DNA of 64,000 nt from contig CANJJE010000005.1 in assembly GCA_947474755.1 (NCBI GenBank), forward strand, positions 114,137 to 178,136, in the 5' to 3' direction. Of the stretch, positions 45,815-53,966 are shown one piece after another. The position numbers and the translations under genes were made by a program. The notes under the pieces were generated by a model, which did no database searches, was not told where the DNA came from, and worked only from the letters and a program-made list of their open reading frames with translations. The DNA comes from Burkholderiales bacterium (GTDB lineage: Bacteria; Pseudomonadota; Gammaproteobacteria; Burkholderiales; Burkholderiaceae_C). How positions within the stretch are numbered: the first letter of the stretch is position 1; every line of letters starts with the position of its first letter.

Positions 45815-47257
45815 TCAGTTCGAGTCGAGATCAACCTTGCGCTCGGTCATCGATTTGCTGACCATCACCGGCTTGCCCTTCAAGCGGTTGATGGCTTGCG
45901 CGAGCTGGAAGTCTTCGCTGCTGCCGAATTCGGCCGGTGGCTTGATCGGTGCGCTGGCTTTCTTGGCACTTTCTTCTTCCAGCTTCTTGCGGGCAATCTC
46001 GCGTGCCTTCTCGCGTGCTTCGTCCTTGACCTCGGTGCCCTGGCCGCTTTGCAGGTGCTTTTCCAGGTCGGCTTCACGAGGGCGCAAGGCCGAGAACAGG
46101 TTGCCCTCGGCAGTTTCGTCGATCATCACGTCGGGCACGATGCCCTTGGCCTGAATCGACTTGCCGCTCGGTGTGTAGTAGCGCGCGGTGGTGATCTTCA
46201 GCGCAGTGTCCGGCGACAGCTGCCTTACCGTCTGCACCGAGCCCTTGCCGAAAGTCTGGGCGCCCATCACCGTGGCGCGCTTGTTGTCCTGCAATGCTCC
46301 GGCGACGATTTCGCTGGCAGAGGCCGAGCCTTCGTTGACCAGCACCACCAGCGGCACTGATTTCAGCGCTTCCGGCAGGCGCCGCAAGGGGTCGACGCCA
46401 CCGCGTCGCAGGTAGTACTCGGGCCCCGCCTTGAATATCGACTTCGATTCGGGAATCTGGCCGTTGGTCGTGACCACGATGGCATCTGCCGGCAGGAAGG
46501 CCGACGAAACGGCCACCGACGCTTCGAGCAGACCCCCCGGGTCATTGCGCAGATCGAGAACGATGCCCTTGAGGTTGGGGTCCTGCTTGTAGATCTCCTC
46601 GAGCTTGCGGGCGAAGTCCTCGACCGTGCGGTCCTGGAACTGGCTCACGCGCAGCCAGGCATAACCCGGCTCAACCATCTTTGCGCGCACACTGATCGTG
46701 CGGATCTCCTCGCGCACGATAGTGACGGGGAAAGTACGGTCCTCGGATTTGCGGAACAAGGTCAACACGACTTTCGTGCCCGGCTCGCCACGCATGCGCT
46801 TGACCGCCTGCTCCAGTGTCAGACCCTTGACCATGGTGTCGTCGATCTTGGTGATCAGGTCGCCGCTTTTCAGTCCCCCACGGAAGGCTGGCGAGCCTTC
46901 GATCGGCGTGACCACCTTGACCAGACCATCTTCCATGCCGATCTCGATGCCGACACCGACGAAACGCCCGGTGGTCCCTTCGCGGAATTCCTTCCACGAT
47001 TTCTTGTCGAAATACTGTGAGTGCGGGTCGAGCCCTGCCACCATGCCGCTGATGGCGTCGGTGATGAGTTTCTTTTCGTCAACCGGTTCGACATAGTCGC
47101 TCTTGACCATCCCGAAAACCGCCGCCAGCTGCTGCAATTCTTCCAAGGGAAGCGAGCTGACCGAGTTGCGCGCCGTCGCCTGCAACTGCATCGTGACCAG
47201 CGCTCCAGCCACGGCACCCAGTGCGATCCAACCTGAAATCTTGAGCTTCATACCCAT
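45815..47257 (-). CDS. ctpA: C-terminal processing peptidase (S41 family) CtpA
   Basis: A 480-residue exported serine protease with an N-terminal membrane anchor/signal (about 3-22), a PDZ domain (about 98-182, with GVGIEIGMEDG and SPAFRGGLKSGDLI), and the S41 catalytic region containing the Ser in EGSASASE (309-316) and the Lys338 in FGKGSVQT. The C-terminus is Lys/Glu-rich. CtpA-type enzymes degrade or mature periplasmic cell-wall and envelope proteins. The start MGMKLKISGW (47257) fits a signal anchor; nine further residues upstream are unlikely. Confidence 0.92.
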   Translation of the reverse strand: MGMKLKISGWIALGAVAGALVTMQLQATARNSVSSLPLEELQQLAAVFGMVKSDYVEPVDEKKLITDAISGMVAGLDPHSQYFDKKSWKEFREGTTGRFVGVGIEIGMEDGLVKVVTPIEGSPAFRGGLKSGDLITKIDDTMVKGLTLEQAVKRMRGEPGTKVVLTLFRKSEDRTFPVTIVREEIRTISVRAKMVEPGYAWLRVSQFQDRTVEDFARKLEEIYKQDPNLKGIVLDLRNDPGGLLEASVAVSSAFLPADAIVVTTNGQIPESKSIFKAGPEYYLRRGGVDPLRRLPEALKSVPLVVLVNEGSASASEIVAGALQDNKRATVMGAQTFGKGSVQTVRQLSPDTALKITTARYYTPSGKSIQAKGIVPDVMIDETAEGNLFSALRPREADLEKHLQSGQGTEVKDEAREKAREIARKKLEEESAKKASAPIKPPAEFGSSEDFQLAQAINRLKGKPVMVSKSMTERKVDLDSN

Positions 47258-47525
47258 GTCCGACCCTCTAACTGGCTTGTGCATACGATTCTCGTCTCAG
47301 TATAGAACCCGCTAATGTGTTGATGCTGCGCGGGCTGGCTTAGTTTCGGATGATGAAGCAGCGACGCAAAGAAATTTCGACTGGGCGGCAAGGCTGACGC
47401 ATTCGACGGGATCAGCCGGTCAAGTTTTCTCGCGGGCCGCCGATAGCGAGCGGACGTCCTTGGGCTCGTGGCGATGACATCCAGCCGCCGGCTCACAGCT
47501 CGTCGACCGACTTCGAGGCCGCGCG
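47258..47525. other. Intergenic region upstream of ctpA
   Basis: About 270 bases with no recognisable gene on either strand. It must hold the ctpA promoter. The segment at about 47281-47340 (TATAGAACCCGCTAATGTGTTGATG) is more A+T-rich than the surroundings, but I cannot assign -35 and -10 boxes with confidence. Confidence 0.4.
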
Positions 47526-47854
47526 ATGTTCAGCCCGTTCAGATTCTCCAAAACCCATCAGGTGCCGACGCTGACCGCGGTTGACAGCGCACCCGCTGAT
47601 CCGGTTCCATCCGTTCTCGACGCTCGGCAGCGACGCACGATGCCCAGCGCGCCTGACAGAGTGCTGTCCGTACAGGCGCGGCAATGGTTGCGCCGCTTGC
47701 CTGCGAGGGAACGGCCGCTCGCGTTGTGCTCGATGTACTCGCGCCTTGCCAACCGCCTGGCTGCCGTCTCGGCTTTCCCCCGATGGTGGCCCTCGAACTG
47801 ATGCGATTGCACCGGCTGCACGAAAAGCGCCTCGCGCCGAGCGACGGCGTTTGA
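47526..47854 (+). pseudogene. Decayed small gene of a widespread Burkholderiales hypothetical family
   Basis: The frame from 47526 encodes QARQWLRRLPARERPLALC and a YSRLANRLAAV block, similar to the N-half of a roughly 100-residue hypothetical family known in Burkholderiales. After about 47765 the frame shifts: the other frame gives FPPMVALELMRLHRLHEKRL and ends at the stop 47852-47854, which is the family's C-terminal part. The middle (normally a short LLxDRRGGRQG-like region) is missing. So an internal deletion plus frameshift is present. Recognition of the family is from memory of typical members and should be checked. Confidence 0.5.
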
Positions 47855-47868
47855 AGCCCTGGCCGCTC

Positions 47869-48438
47869 TCAGGCCCTGCCGAGGTGCTCGACCAGGATCC
47901 CGACGCCCATGGCGGCGAGCACGACGCCTCCGCCAATCTCTGCCCACCTTCCAGCAACGCTGCCGAGCGCGCGTCCAACCATCACGCCCAACGTGACTGC
48001 GACAAAGGTCGTGAGGCCAATGGCAACGGCCACAGGAACGACATCGACATCGATCAATGCCAGTCCGACACCGACCACCATGGCATCGATGCTGGTGGCG
48101 AATCCGGTCAAGGCAAGCAGCCAGAAGGGGTGTCGGGTCAGCCTTTCCCCCGCTTGCAGGCTTGAAGCCTTGAAGCCTCTGTAGACCATTCGAAGGCCCA
48201 GGCCACTCAGGATGACGAAGGCAATCCAGTGGTCCGAGGCCTTGACGTAGCTGGCGACGGTCAGGCCGAGCGCCCAGCCGATGACCGGCGTGATGGCTTC
48301 GATGACACCGAAAATGGCGCCCGTGCGCAACGCTTCGCTCCAGCGCGGTTGGTGAAGCGCAGTGCCTTTGCCAACGGCAGCGGCGAAAGCGTCGGTGGAC
48401 ATGGCGAGCGACAGCAGCACGATCGAGAGAAAACTCAT
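47869..48438 (-). CDS. mntP: Manganese efflux pump MntP
   Basis: A 189-residue inner-membrane protein with six hydrophobic segments in two related halves: STDAFAAAVGKG near the start and TSIDAMVVGVGLA in the second half, with the conserved aspartates needed for Mn2+ export. It starts MSFLSIVLLSLAMSTDAF at 48438, just downstream of a manganese-sensing riboswitch (48512-48622). The longer upstream frame covers that leader and is rejected. Its 3' end overlaps nothing and is 14 bases from the decayed gene. Confidence 0.93.
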   Translation of the reverse strand: MSFLSIVLLSLAMSTDAFAAAVGKGTALHQPRWSEALRTGAIFGVIEAITPVIGWALGLTVASYVKASDHWIAFVILSGLGLRMVYRGFKASSLQAGERLTRHPFWLLALTGFATSIDAMVVGVGLALIDVDVVPVAVAIGLTTFVAVTLGVMVGRALGSVAGRWAEIGGGVVLAAMGVGILVEHLGRA

Positions 48439-48511
48439 CGGGGGAAGTGCATTTCCGGCCGGGCGAGCAATTCGGCACATCGGCACTGTCCGGCTTACGT
48501 CGTGCTGACGC

Positions 48512-48622
48512 GCCGATGGTCTCGCCAACCAGAATGGTTACCAGCGCCACGGCCTGCGAGACAGGCCGAGTATGTTGACGCAGGCGCTTTCAGCTGAAAG
48601 CCGGCTACTCCCCAACGGGAGC
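48512..48622 (-). promoter_or_regulatory. yybP-ykoY manganese riboswitch upstream of mntP
   Basis: On the minus strand the leader contains the family's core elements in order: GTTGGGGAGTAGCC (complement of 48603-48616), then GTCAACATACTCGG (complement of about 48566-48580) and GGCGAGACCAT (complement of 48516-48526). These are the conserved loops that form the Mn2+-binding pocket of the yybP-ykoY class. It sits about 74 bases before the mntP start, so manganese is expected to turn on MntP expression, either by transcription or translation control. The mode is not determined here. Confidence 0.93.
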
Positions 48623-48639
48623 GCAGAGTGTACGGGATG

Positions 48640-48960
48640 TGTGCAGACCGACCCTTGCGCTCCGCGAACCGGATGAAATCCTGGGACCGAGCAGTCGCCG
48701 CGCATCGACAACGGTGAAAACATGTTCCCAAACGGGGCGCTGCCAGGGCAGTCCGTGCAGCACCGGATCGACTCGCAGCAAGGGATGGAGAGGCGCAACA
48801 TCCCCGCCATGCAACGGGACATGACGCACCATGGCTCGAGGTCCCTGACCCCTCATTGCCCGCCGCGATGACAATAGCACTGCCAAGAGGGCCAATCGCC
48901 CTCTCAGGCCACCAGCCAGTCCTGTTGACTGGCTGGAACCTTTTTCACAGAGCAGTGCAG
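48640..48960. other. Gene-poor interval upstream of the mntP leader
   Basis: No recognisable gene is seen. A minus-strand open frame (48605-48895) overlaps the riboswitch and shows no known domain. The mntP promoter must lie here on the minus strand, and any promoter for the small plus-strand ORF at 48961 would also be here; I cannot assign boxes. Confidence 0.4.
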
Positions 48961-49089
48961 ATGTCCGAAATGCTGGCCCACAGAACCAAGAACAAGCTTG
49001 CCAAGATGTACGCCATTGGAATCGTCGTTTTCAGCGCCGGCTTTGGTTTGCTGACGTTGTTTTTCATCTTCTTGGCGCATCTGAAATGA
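48961..49089 (+). CDS. Candidate small membrane protein (42 residues)
   Basis: An open frame starting MSEMLAHRTKNKLAKMYAIG and ending in a strongly hydrophobic stretch (about 19-40: MYAIGIVVFSAGFGLLTLFF). The basic N-terminus followed by one membrane helix is the classic layout of a small single-pass membrane protein. There is no convincing Shine-Dalgarno site, and the frame also stays open upstream to an ATG at 48856, giving 77 residues. It lies between the mntP leader and the TonB-dependent receptor. I do not recognise a family; chance is possible. Confidence 0.4.
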   Translation: MSEMLAHRTKNKLAKMYAIGIVVFSAGFGLLTLFFIFLAHLK

Positions 49090-49511
49090 TGCAGGAACCT
49101 TCAACGGTGTCAGGCGACACCAATCTCAACGTTCGATGGATCGCAATGGGGTTCAGATTACGAAATGGTCATGTTCTGCACCGCGATGACGGTATCGACG
49201 GATTGTTCCAAGGAGCAATGACAGTGTTGAAACTTGCTTTGGCGGTGTCACGCATTTCCCTACCGGCCCTGCCTTCACGCTACAGCGCCACGAAGGCGGG
49301 TTGACCTGCTCTTCTCGGCACTTGCCGCCACTCTCTACCTACCCACAGACAGCATCGGACGTTTCAACGAGTCACCGTTGCGGCTTCATCACGAGACGAC
49401 CACGCGCCGCGCCACCGCGGTGCGCAATTCGTCGGTCTGCGTGTCGCGACCAATGAAGGCTCTCTCACAAGGTCCCATCTGTAGCGGGCTCCGGGCCTCA
49501 CCTGCATCTTG
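49090..49511. other. Gene-poor interval before the TonB receptor gene
   Basis: About 420 bases with lower GC than the neighbours and no convincing gene. It contains a perfect 6-bp hairpin, GGTGTC (49106-49111) / GACACC (49116-49121) with a 4-base loop, but no T run follows. Short open frames are present but show no domain. Confidence 0.4.
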
Positions 49512-49548
49512 TTGCTATTGAGAAGGCGTTATTATTCAATAGTCGCAA
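49512..49548 (+). promoter_or_regulatory. Possible Fur-type operator dyad upstream of the TonB receptor gene
   Basis: TTGC-TATTGA (49512-49521) faces TCAATA (49536-49541) and GCAA (49545-49548), with an A+T-rich centre (GTTATTATTC). It lies about 50 bases before the receptor start. The right half resembles a Fur-box half-site but the dyad does not fit the classical 19-bp consensus, so assignment to Fur is inference. Confidence 0.4.
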
Positions 49549-49600
49549 GAACGAGCTTTTCTCGCTCCGCTCCCCGCTAACTTCGATTCGACGAGCCCCC

Positions 49601-51727
49601 ATGAAACGCTACAAGCGCGCTGCGCTGATGCTTTGCTCCTCCTCCCAACTTGCACTCACCGCTGTGGCCCAAGAGGCGAGCCCAGGCGTGCGGCTGGACG
49701 CCGTCACCATCACCGGCACTCGCCAGGCCTACCAGGGCGATTTCAATCGACTGGAAACACCGCAAACCGAACAGTCCATCGATGCGGAGACCCTGCGCGC
49801 TTCGGGTGCGGTCGACCTGACCCGAGCGCTGGACCTGTCGGCGTCGGTGGCCCGGCAGAACAACTTCGGCGGGCTGTGGAACGCCTTTGCGCTGCGTGGC
49901 TTCGTGGGCGACGAGAACCTGCCGAGCAACTACCTCGTCAACGGCTTCAATGCCGGCCGGGGCTTCGGTGGGCCACGGGATCTGTCAGGAATCGAGTCGG
50001 TCGATGTGCTCAAGGGGCCACGCGCAGCGATGTTCGGGCGCGGTGAGCCTGGCGGCACGGTCAACCTGGTAACCAAGCGTCCCACGTTCAAGACCGCCGG
50101 CGAGTTTCGTGTCGCCGCCGGCAGTTTCGACACCTACCGAACCGATGCCGACTGGACGACACCGCTATCAGATGCAGTCGCCGTCCGCCTGATCGGCTTT
50201 GCCGAAGACGCACGCAGCTTCCGCGACACCGTCGAAACCCGCAAGTACGGCATGAGCCCGTCGCTGGCGTGGCGCATCAGCCCACAAAGCAGGCTGATCT
50301 ACGAACTGGAGCTCAGCCATCAGGAGATCCCGTTCGACCGCGGTGTGCTGGCGATCAACGGCGAGCTCGGTCGCCTGCCGCGAAGCCGCTTCCTGGGCGA
50401 GCCGGGAGACGGTCCGCTGAAGGCCGACGTGCAAGGTCACCAGCTCGAGTTTCAGCATGACTTCAGCAAGGACTGGAGCGCCCTGTTGGGGCTCACCACG
50501 CGCGAGACCTCACTGGAAGGCTTCTCGACCGAAGCGGAGCTGGCTACCAATCGCCAGAAGCTGCTGGTGGATGGCCGCACGCTAACCCGGCAGCGCCGCT
50601 TCCGCGACTACGACGCCGACTACCAAGTGCTGCGGGGTGAGATCAACGGCCGCTTCCAACTGGCCGGGCTGCAGCACCGCCTGATATTCGGGGTCGATGC
50701 CGATCGTTTCGAGAACGACCAGATCTTTCTGCGCGCCCGCGCGCCCGCGCTGGCCAGCAATCCGACGCTGGCCCAACAGCAAGCGATCGACATCTTCAAC
50801 CCGATCTACGGCAGCTACCCCTTGCCCACCCCAACACCACTCACCAATCGAGTGGAGACGCAGAAGTCGGTGGGCGTGTTCGTGCAGGACCAAATCAACC
50901 TGAGCGAGAGCCTGCAGCTGCGATTGGGCGCACGTTTCGAAGACTACCGGCAGACCCTTCTCAACCGGGCGAACAAGCAGAAGTCGTCGCAGAAGGAAAC
51001 GCGCACCAGCCCGCAGATCGGCGTCGTGCTCCGGGCAACCGATGCCCTGTCGCTGTATGCCACGTACGGCGAGAACTTCCGCCCGCTGTCAGGGGCCGAT
51101 GCCCAAGGCAACGGCTTCGAGCCCAACCAGTCCACCTCCATCGAGGCAGGCGCGAAGTTCTCGCTGGGCGGCATTGACGCCACGGTGGCCGTGTTCCATA
51201 TCAAGCAGAAGAACATCCTCGTCGCCGCAGACGCCAGCGCAGCAACCCAGCTGGCCATCGGCAAGGCACGAAGCCGGGGCCTGGAGATTGACTTACAAGG
51301 CGAGATCACCAAAGACCTGAGCCTGTGGGCGTCGTATGCCTATGTCGACGCGAAGACCTCAAACACCTTCAACGACCCCAACTTCGGCGTTGCGGTGCCT
51401 GCCGGCTCGCGCTTGCTCAACGTGCCCAAGCACACTTTGAGCCTGCAACTGGTTAACTCGATGGCTGTGGCCGGTCGCGGCCTGCAGCTCGGCGGCGGTC
51501 TCCTCCACGTGGGTGAGCGCTCGGGCGAGTTCACCACCAACTTCAAGTTGCCGTCTTACACAGTGGCTCGGGCGTTTGCCGCCTATGAGGTGAACCGGTC
51601 GATGACCTTGCGCCTTGACGTTGACAACCTCTTCAACGAGACCTACTACACCAACTCGTTCTCGGCGCTGTGGGTGCAGCCGGGTTCGCCACGCAGCGCG
51701 CGGGTGTCCGCCTCATTCAAGTTCTGA
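49601..51727 (+). CDS. TonB-dependent siderophore receptor (outer membrane)
   Basis: A 708-residue 22-stranded beta-barrel receptor. A signal peptide (about 1-23) is followed by a TonB-box-like VRLDAVTITGTRQ (30-42), then the plug domain (about 50-165; NLPSNYLVNGFNAG, GIESVDVLKGPRAAMFGRGEPGGTVNLVTKRP) and the barrel to the terminal Phe of SASFKF. The plug pattern fits ferric-siderophore receptors of the FpvA/FhuE type. Co-directional ABC-type genes follow, separated by a hairpin region of 80 bases. Confidence 0.94.
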   Translation: MKRYKRAALMLCSSSQLALTAVAQEASPGVRLDAVTITGTRQAYQGDFNRLETPQTEQSIDAETLRASGAVDLTRALDLSASVARQNNFGGLWNAFALRGFVGDENLPSNYLVNGFNAGRGFGGPRDLSGIESVDVLKGPRAAMFGRGEPGGTVNLVTKRPTFKTAGEFRVAAGSFDTYRTDADWTTPLSDAVAVRLIGFAEDARSFRDTVETRKYGMSPSLAWRISPQSRLIYELELSHQEIPFDRGVLAINGELGRLPRSRFLGEPGDGPLKADVQGHQLEFQHDFSKDWSALLGLTTRETSLEGFSTEAELATNRQKLLVDGRTLTRQRRFRDYDADYQVLRGEINGRFQLAGLQHRLIFGVDADRFENDQIFLRARAPALASNPTLAQQQAIDIFNPIYGSYPLPTPTPLTNRVETQKSVGVFVQDQINLSESLQLRLGARFEDYRQTLLNRANKQKSSQKETRTSPQIGVVLRATDALSLYATYGENFRPLSGADAQGNGFEPNQSTSIEAGAKFSLGGIDATVAVFHIKQKNILVAADASAATQLAIGKARSRGLEIDLQGEITKDLSLWASYAYVDAKTSNTFNDPNFGVAVPAGSRLLNVPKHTLSLQLVNSMAVAGRGLQLGGGLLHVGERSGEFTTNFKLPSYTVARAFAAYEVNRSMTLRLDVDNLFNETYYTNSFSALWVQPGSPRSARVSASFKF

Positions 51728-51733
51728 AATGAA

Positions 51734-51807
51734 GCCCCCACGCTCACGTCTTTCGCTGCCTCCCGAGGGGGCTGTCAGTACCGTCGCAACGGCGAGTCGG
51801 TACTGAC
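51734..51807 (+). repeat. Two tandem perfect hairpins between the receptor and the ABC ATPase genes
   Basis: Hairpin 1 has arms GCCCCC (51734-51739) and GGGGGC (51767-51772), and looks like a common Comamonadaceae/Burkholderiales intergenic repeat (GCCCCCACGCT...CCGAGGGGGC). Hairpin 2 has 10-bp arms GTCAGTACCG (51774-51783) and CGGTACTGAC (51798-51807) ending directly at the ATG of the next gene, with GGCGAG in the loop as the only SD-like element. They may control mRNA stability, attenuation or translation. Confidence 0.7.
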
Positions 51808-52533
51808 ATGGAGTCCGAACTCAGGCTGCAGGCGGACAAACTGCGCGTGCAGCGCGGCGGCAAGGAGGTGCTGGCCGGTGTCAGCTTCGCAGTGGCCTGC
51901 GGTGAGGTGTACGGTCTGCTGGGTGGGAACGGCGCCGGCAAGTCGACAACGCTGGCGACCTTTCTAGGCTTCCTGCCCGCTGCCAACGGCCGCGTGCTCG
52001 TCAACGGCCAGGATGTCGGCAACGACCTGTTGGCCGCCCGCCGTGCCATGGCCTATCTGCCGGAGGCCGCCTCGCTGTACGAACACCTGGACGCGCGCGA
52101 GAACCTGACCTACTTCCTGCAACTGGCGGACGTGCGCTGCAGCAAAGCCGACATCGACACGGCGCTGGACCGAGTCTCGCTTGGCACCGACGCGCGCAGC
52201 CTCAAGCTTCGTGGTTACTCCAAGGGCATGCGCCAGAAAGTGGCCATTGCTCTGGCGATCCTGCGCGACACGGACATCCTGCTGCTCGACGAGCCGACGT
52301 CCGGGCTGGACCCGACGGCGATCGACGAGTTCCACGATCTGGCGCGCGGGTTGGCCAATGCCGGCAAGGCCATCCTGATGGTGACGCACGATGTGTACGG
52401 CGCCTGCCAGGTGGCCGACCGCATCGGCCTGCTGCGCGGCGGGCAGCTGGTGGACCAGTTCCAAGCGCCCGCCGGCGACCGCATCGACACCGAGACCGTG
52501 CACCGCGCCTTTTCTGCGAAAGCGGCCGCGTGA
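51808..52533 (+). CDS. ABC transporter ATP-binding protein (ABC-2 type)
   Basis: A 241-residue ATPase: Walker A GNGAGKST (40-47), a signature LRGYSKGMRQK (GYSKGM variant of LSGGQ, typical of ABC-2/CcmA-like exporters), Walker B ILLLDEPTSGLDP and a VTHD H-loop. It energises the two DUF3526-like permeases downstream (52530 onwards). Its start codon abuts hairpin 2. No substrate-binding protein is encoded here, which favours export or an unusual mechanism. Confidence 0.92.
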   Translation: MESELRLQADKLRVQRGGKEVLAGVSFAVACGEVYGLLGGNGAGKSTTLATFLGFLPAANGRVLVNGQDVGNDLLAARRAMAYLPEAASLYEHLDARENLTYFLQLADVRCSKADIDTALDRVSLGTDARSLKLRGYSKGMRQKVAIALAILRDTDILLLDEPTSGLDPTAIDEFHDLARGLANAGKAILMVTHDVYGACQVADRIGLLRGGQLVDQFQAPAGDRIDTETVHRAFSAKAAA

Positions 52534-53966
52534 GACGCCTGTTCATCATCGCCGGCGCTGAATGGCGCTACTGGCTGCGTTCACGCCTGGCCCTCAGTGG
52601 GGCCCTTCTGTTGGCCGGGCTGCTGATCGCAACCACGGTGCTGACCACGTTGCGCATGCAGGGCGAAGCAGCGGATCGTGCGCACCACCAAGCCGACGCC
52701 GAAGCGGCCTTCCTCTCGCAGCCTGCCCGCCATCCGCACCGCATGGTGCACTACGGCCACTATGTCTTCCGAACGCCAGCACCACTGGCCTTGTTCGACC
52801 CCGGGCTGGATCCGGTCACGGGCCAGTCGATCTTTCTCGAAGGACACCGCCAGAACACGGCGATGTTCGCGGCGTCCGGCGCCAGCGCCGATCTGGGCGG
52901 CTTCAGCTGGCTGAGCCCGGCAACGGTCTACCAGCTGTTCGCTCCGCTGCTGGTGATCCTGCTGGGGCATGGCCTGATCGCGCGCGAACGCGAGGCCGCG
53001 ACGCTGGCGACCCTGCTCGCCCAAGGCACGCCGGGCCGGGTGCTGCTGGCGGGCAAGGCACTAGCGCTGCTTTCCTTTGTGGTGTTGCTGCTGGTGCCGC
53101 TGGCGATCAGTGCCGGTCTGGCCGTCCGTGCGGGCGAGCAGGCGCTGGCTGCCTGGGCCTTGTTCGGCGCGTACGTGCTGTACCTGGTCATCTGGGCCGC
53201 GCTGGCTTTGCTGGCTTCTGCACTGCTGCGCCGTCGCTCGGCCGTGCTGGCGACCCTGGTGACGCTGTGGATCGCACTGAATCTGGTGCTACCTGCGGTG
53301 GCGGCCAGTTGGGCGTCGAATGCCGCCCCGATGGTGGGTAAGCTCGAGACCGACCTGGCGATGCTGTCCGACCTGCGCAAGCTGGGCGACGGCCACAACG
53401 CCAACGATCCGGCGTTCGCCCAGCTGCGCGCCGACCTCCTGGCCAAGCACGGAGTACAACGTGTCGAAGACCTGCCCGTGAACCTGCGCGGCGTTGTGGC
53501 ACAGGTCGGCGAGCAAAAGCTCACCGAGACGCTGAACCGCTACGCCCGCGTACAAGCGTCGGCAGAGGTCCGGCAGGCGGCGGTGCTTGCCAGCCACGGC
53601 TGGTTCACCCCGCTGCTCGCGGTGGCCGAGGCTTCACGCGCCGTGGCCGGCACCGATCTCGTGCACCACCACCGCTTCCTGCAGGAGGCCGAAGCGCTGC
53701 GCTACGCCTTCGTGCAGGGCCTGAACAAGGTACACGCCGAGAAGCTGGCCTACAGCGACGACGTCCGCCGCAGCGGCGATGCGTCGGCTGAGGAGCGTAC
53801 GCGCGTGGACTCCACAAACTGGCAGCTGCTGGAGCGCTTTCGTTTCGAGCCCGATGCGGCAGGCAACCGCATCGCCCGGGCGGGCCCGCAGTGGCTGATG
53901 TTGTGCGCTTGGTGCGTCATCCTGGTCGGCACTGGGTTCTGGGCTGGCGGAAGGCTCACGCCATGA
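52530..53966 (+). CDS. ABC-2 type permease, DUF3526-like (first)
   Basis: A 478-residue membrane protein starting with GTG at 52530 (MRRLFIIAGAEWRYWLRSRL) and overlapping the ATPase stop by 4 bases. The first helix (about 20-40) is followed by a large periplasmic loop with MVHYGHYVFRTPAPLALFDPGLDPVTGQSIFLEGH (about 72-106), a pattern I recognise as DUF3526, then 5 membrane helices (about 125-260), a second large soluble region and a final helix near the C-terminus. DUF3526 proteins occur as pairs with ABC ATPases; substrate unknown. Confidence 0.82.
   Translation: MRRLFIIAGAEWRYWLRSRLALSGALLLAGLLIATTVLTTLRMQGEAADRAHHQADAEAAFLSQPARHPHRMVHYGHYVFRTPAPLALFDPGLDPVTGQSIFLEGHRQNTAMFAASGASADLGGFSWLSPATVYQLFAPLLVILLGHGLIAREREAATLATLLAQGTPGRVLLAGKALALLSFVVLLLVPLAISAGLAVRAGEQALAAWALFGAYVLYLVIWAALALLASALLRRRSAVLATLVTLWIALNLVLPAVAASWASNAAPMVGKLETDLAMLSDLRKLGDGHNANDPAFAQLRADLLAKHGVQRVEDLPVNLRGVVAQVGEQKLTETLNRYARVQASAEVRQAAVLASHGWFTPLLAVAEASRAVAGTDLVHHHRFLQEAEALRYAFVQGLNKVHAEKLAYSDDVRRSGDASAEERTRVDSTNWQLLERFRFEPDAAGNRIARAGPQWLMLCAWCVILVGTGFWAGGRLTP

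Noticed and set aside
48605-48895. Minus-strand open frame of 96 codons upstream of mntP
   Set aside because: It ends in the riboswitch leader and shows no conserved domain; treated as intergenic.
49106-49121. Perfect GGTGTC/GACACC hairpin
   Set aside because: Short stem, no T run, no related repeats found nearby; not enough to call a terminator or insertion-sequence end.
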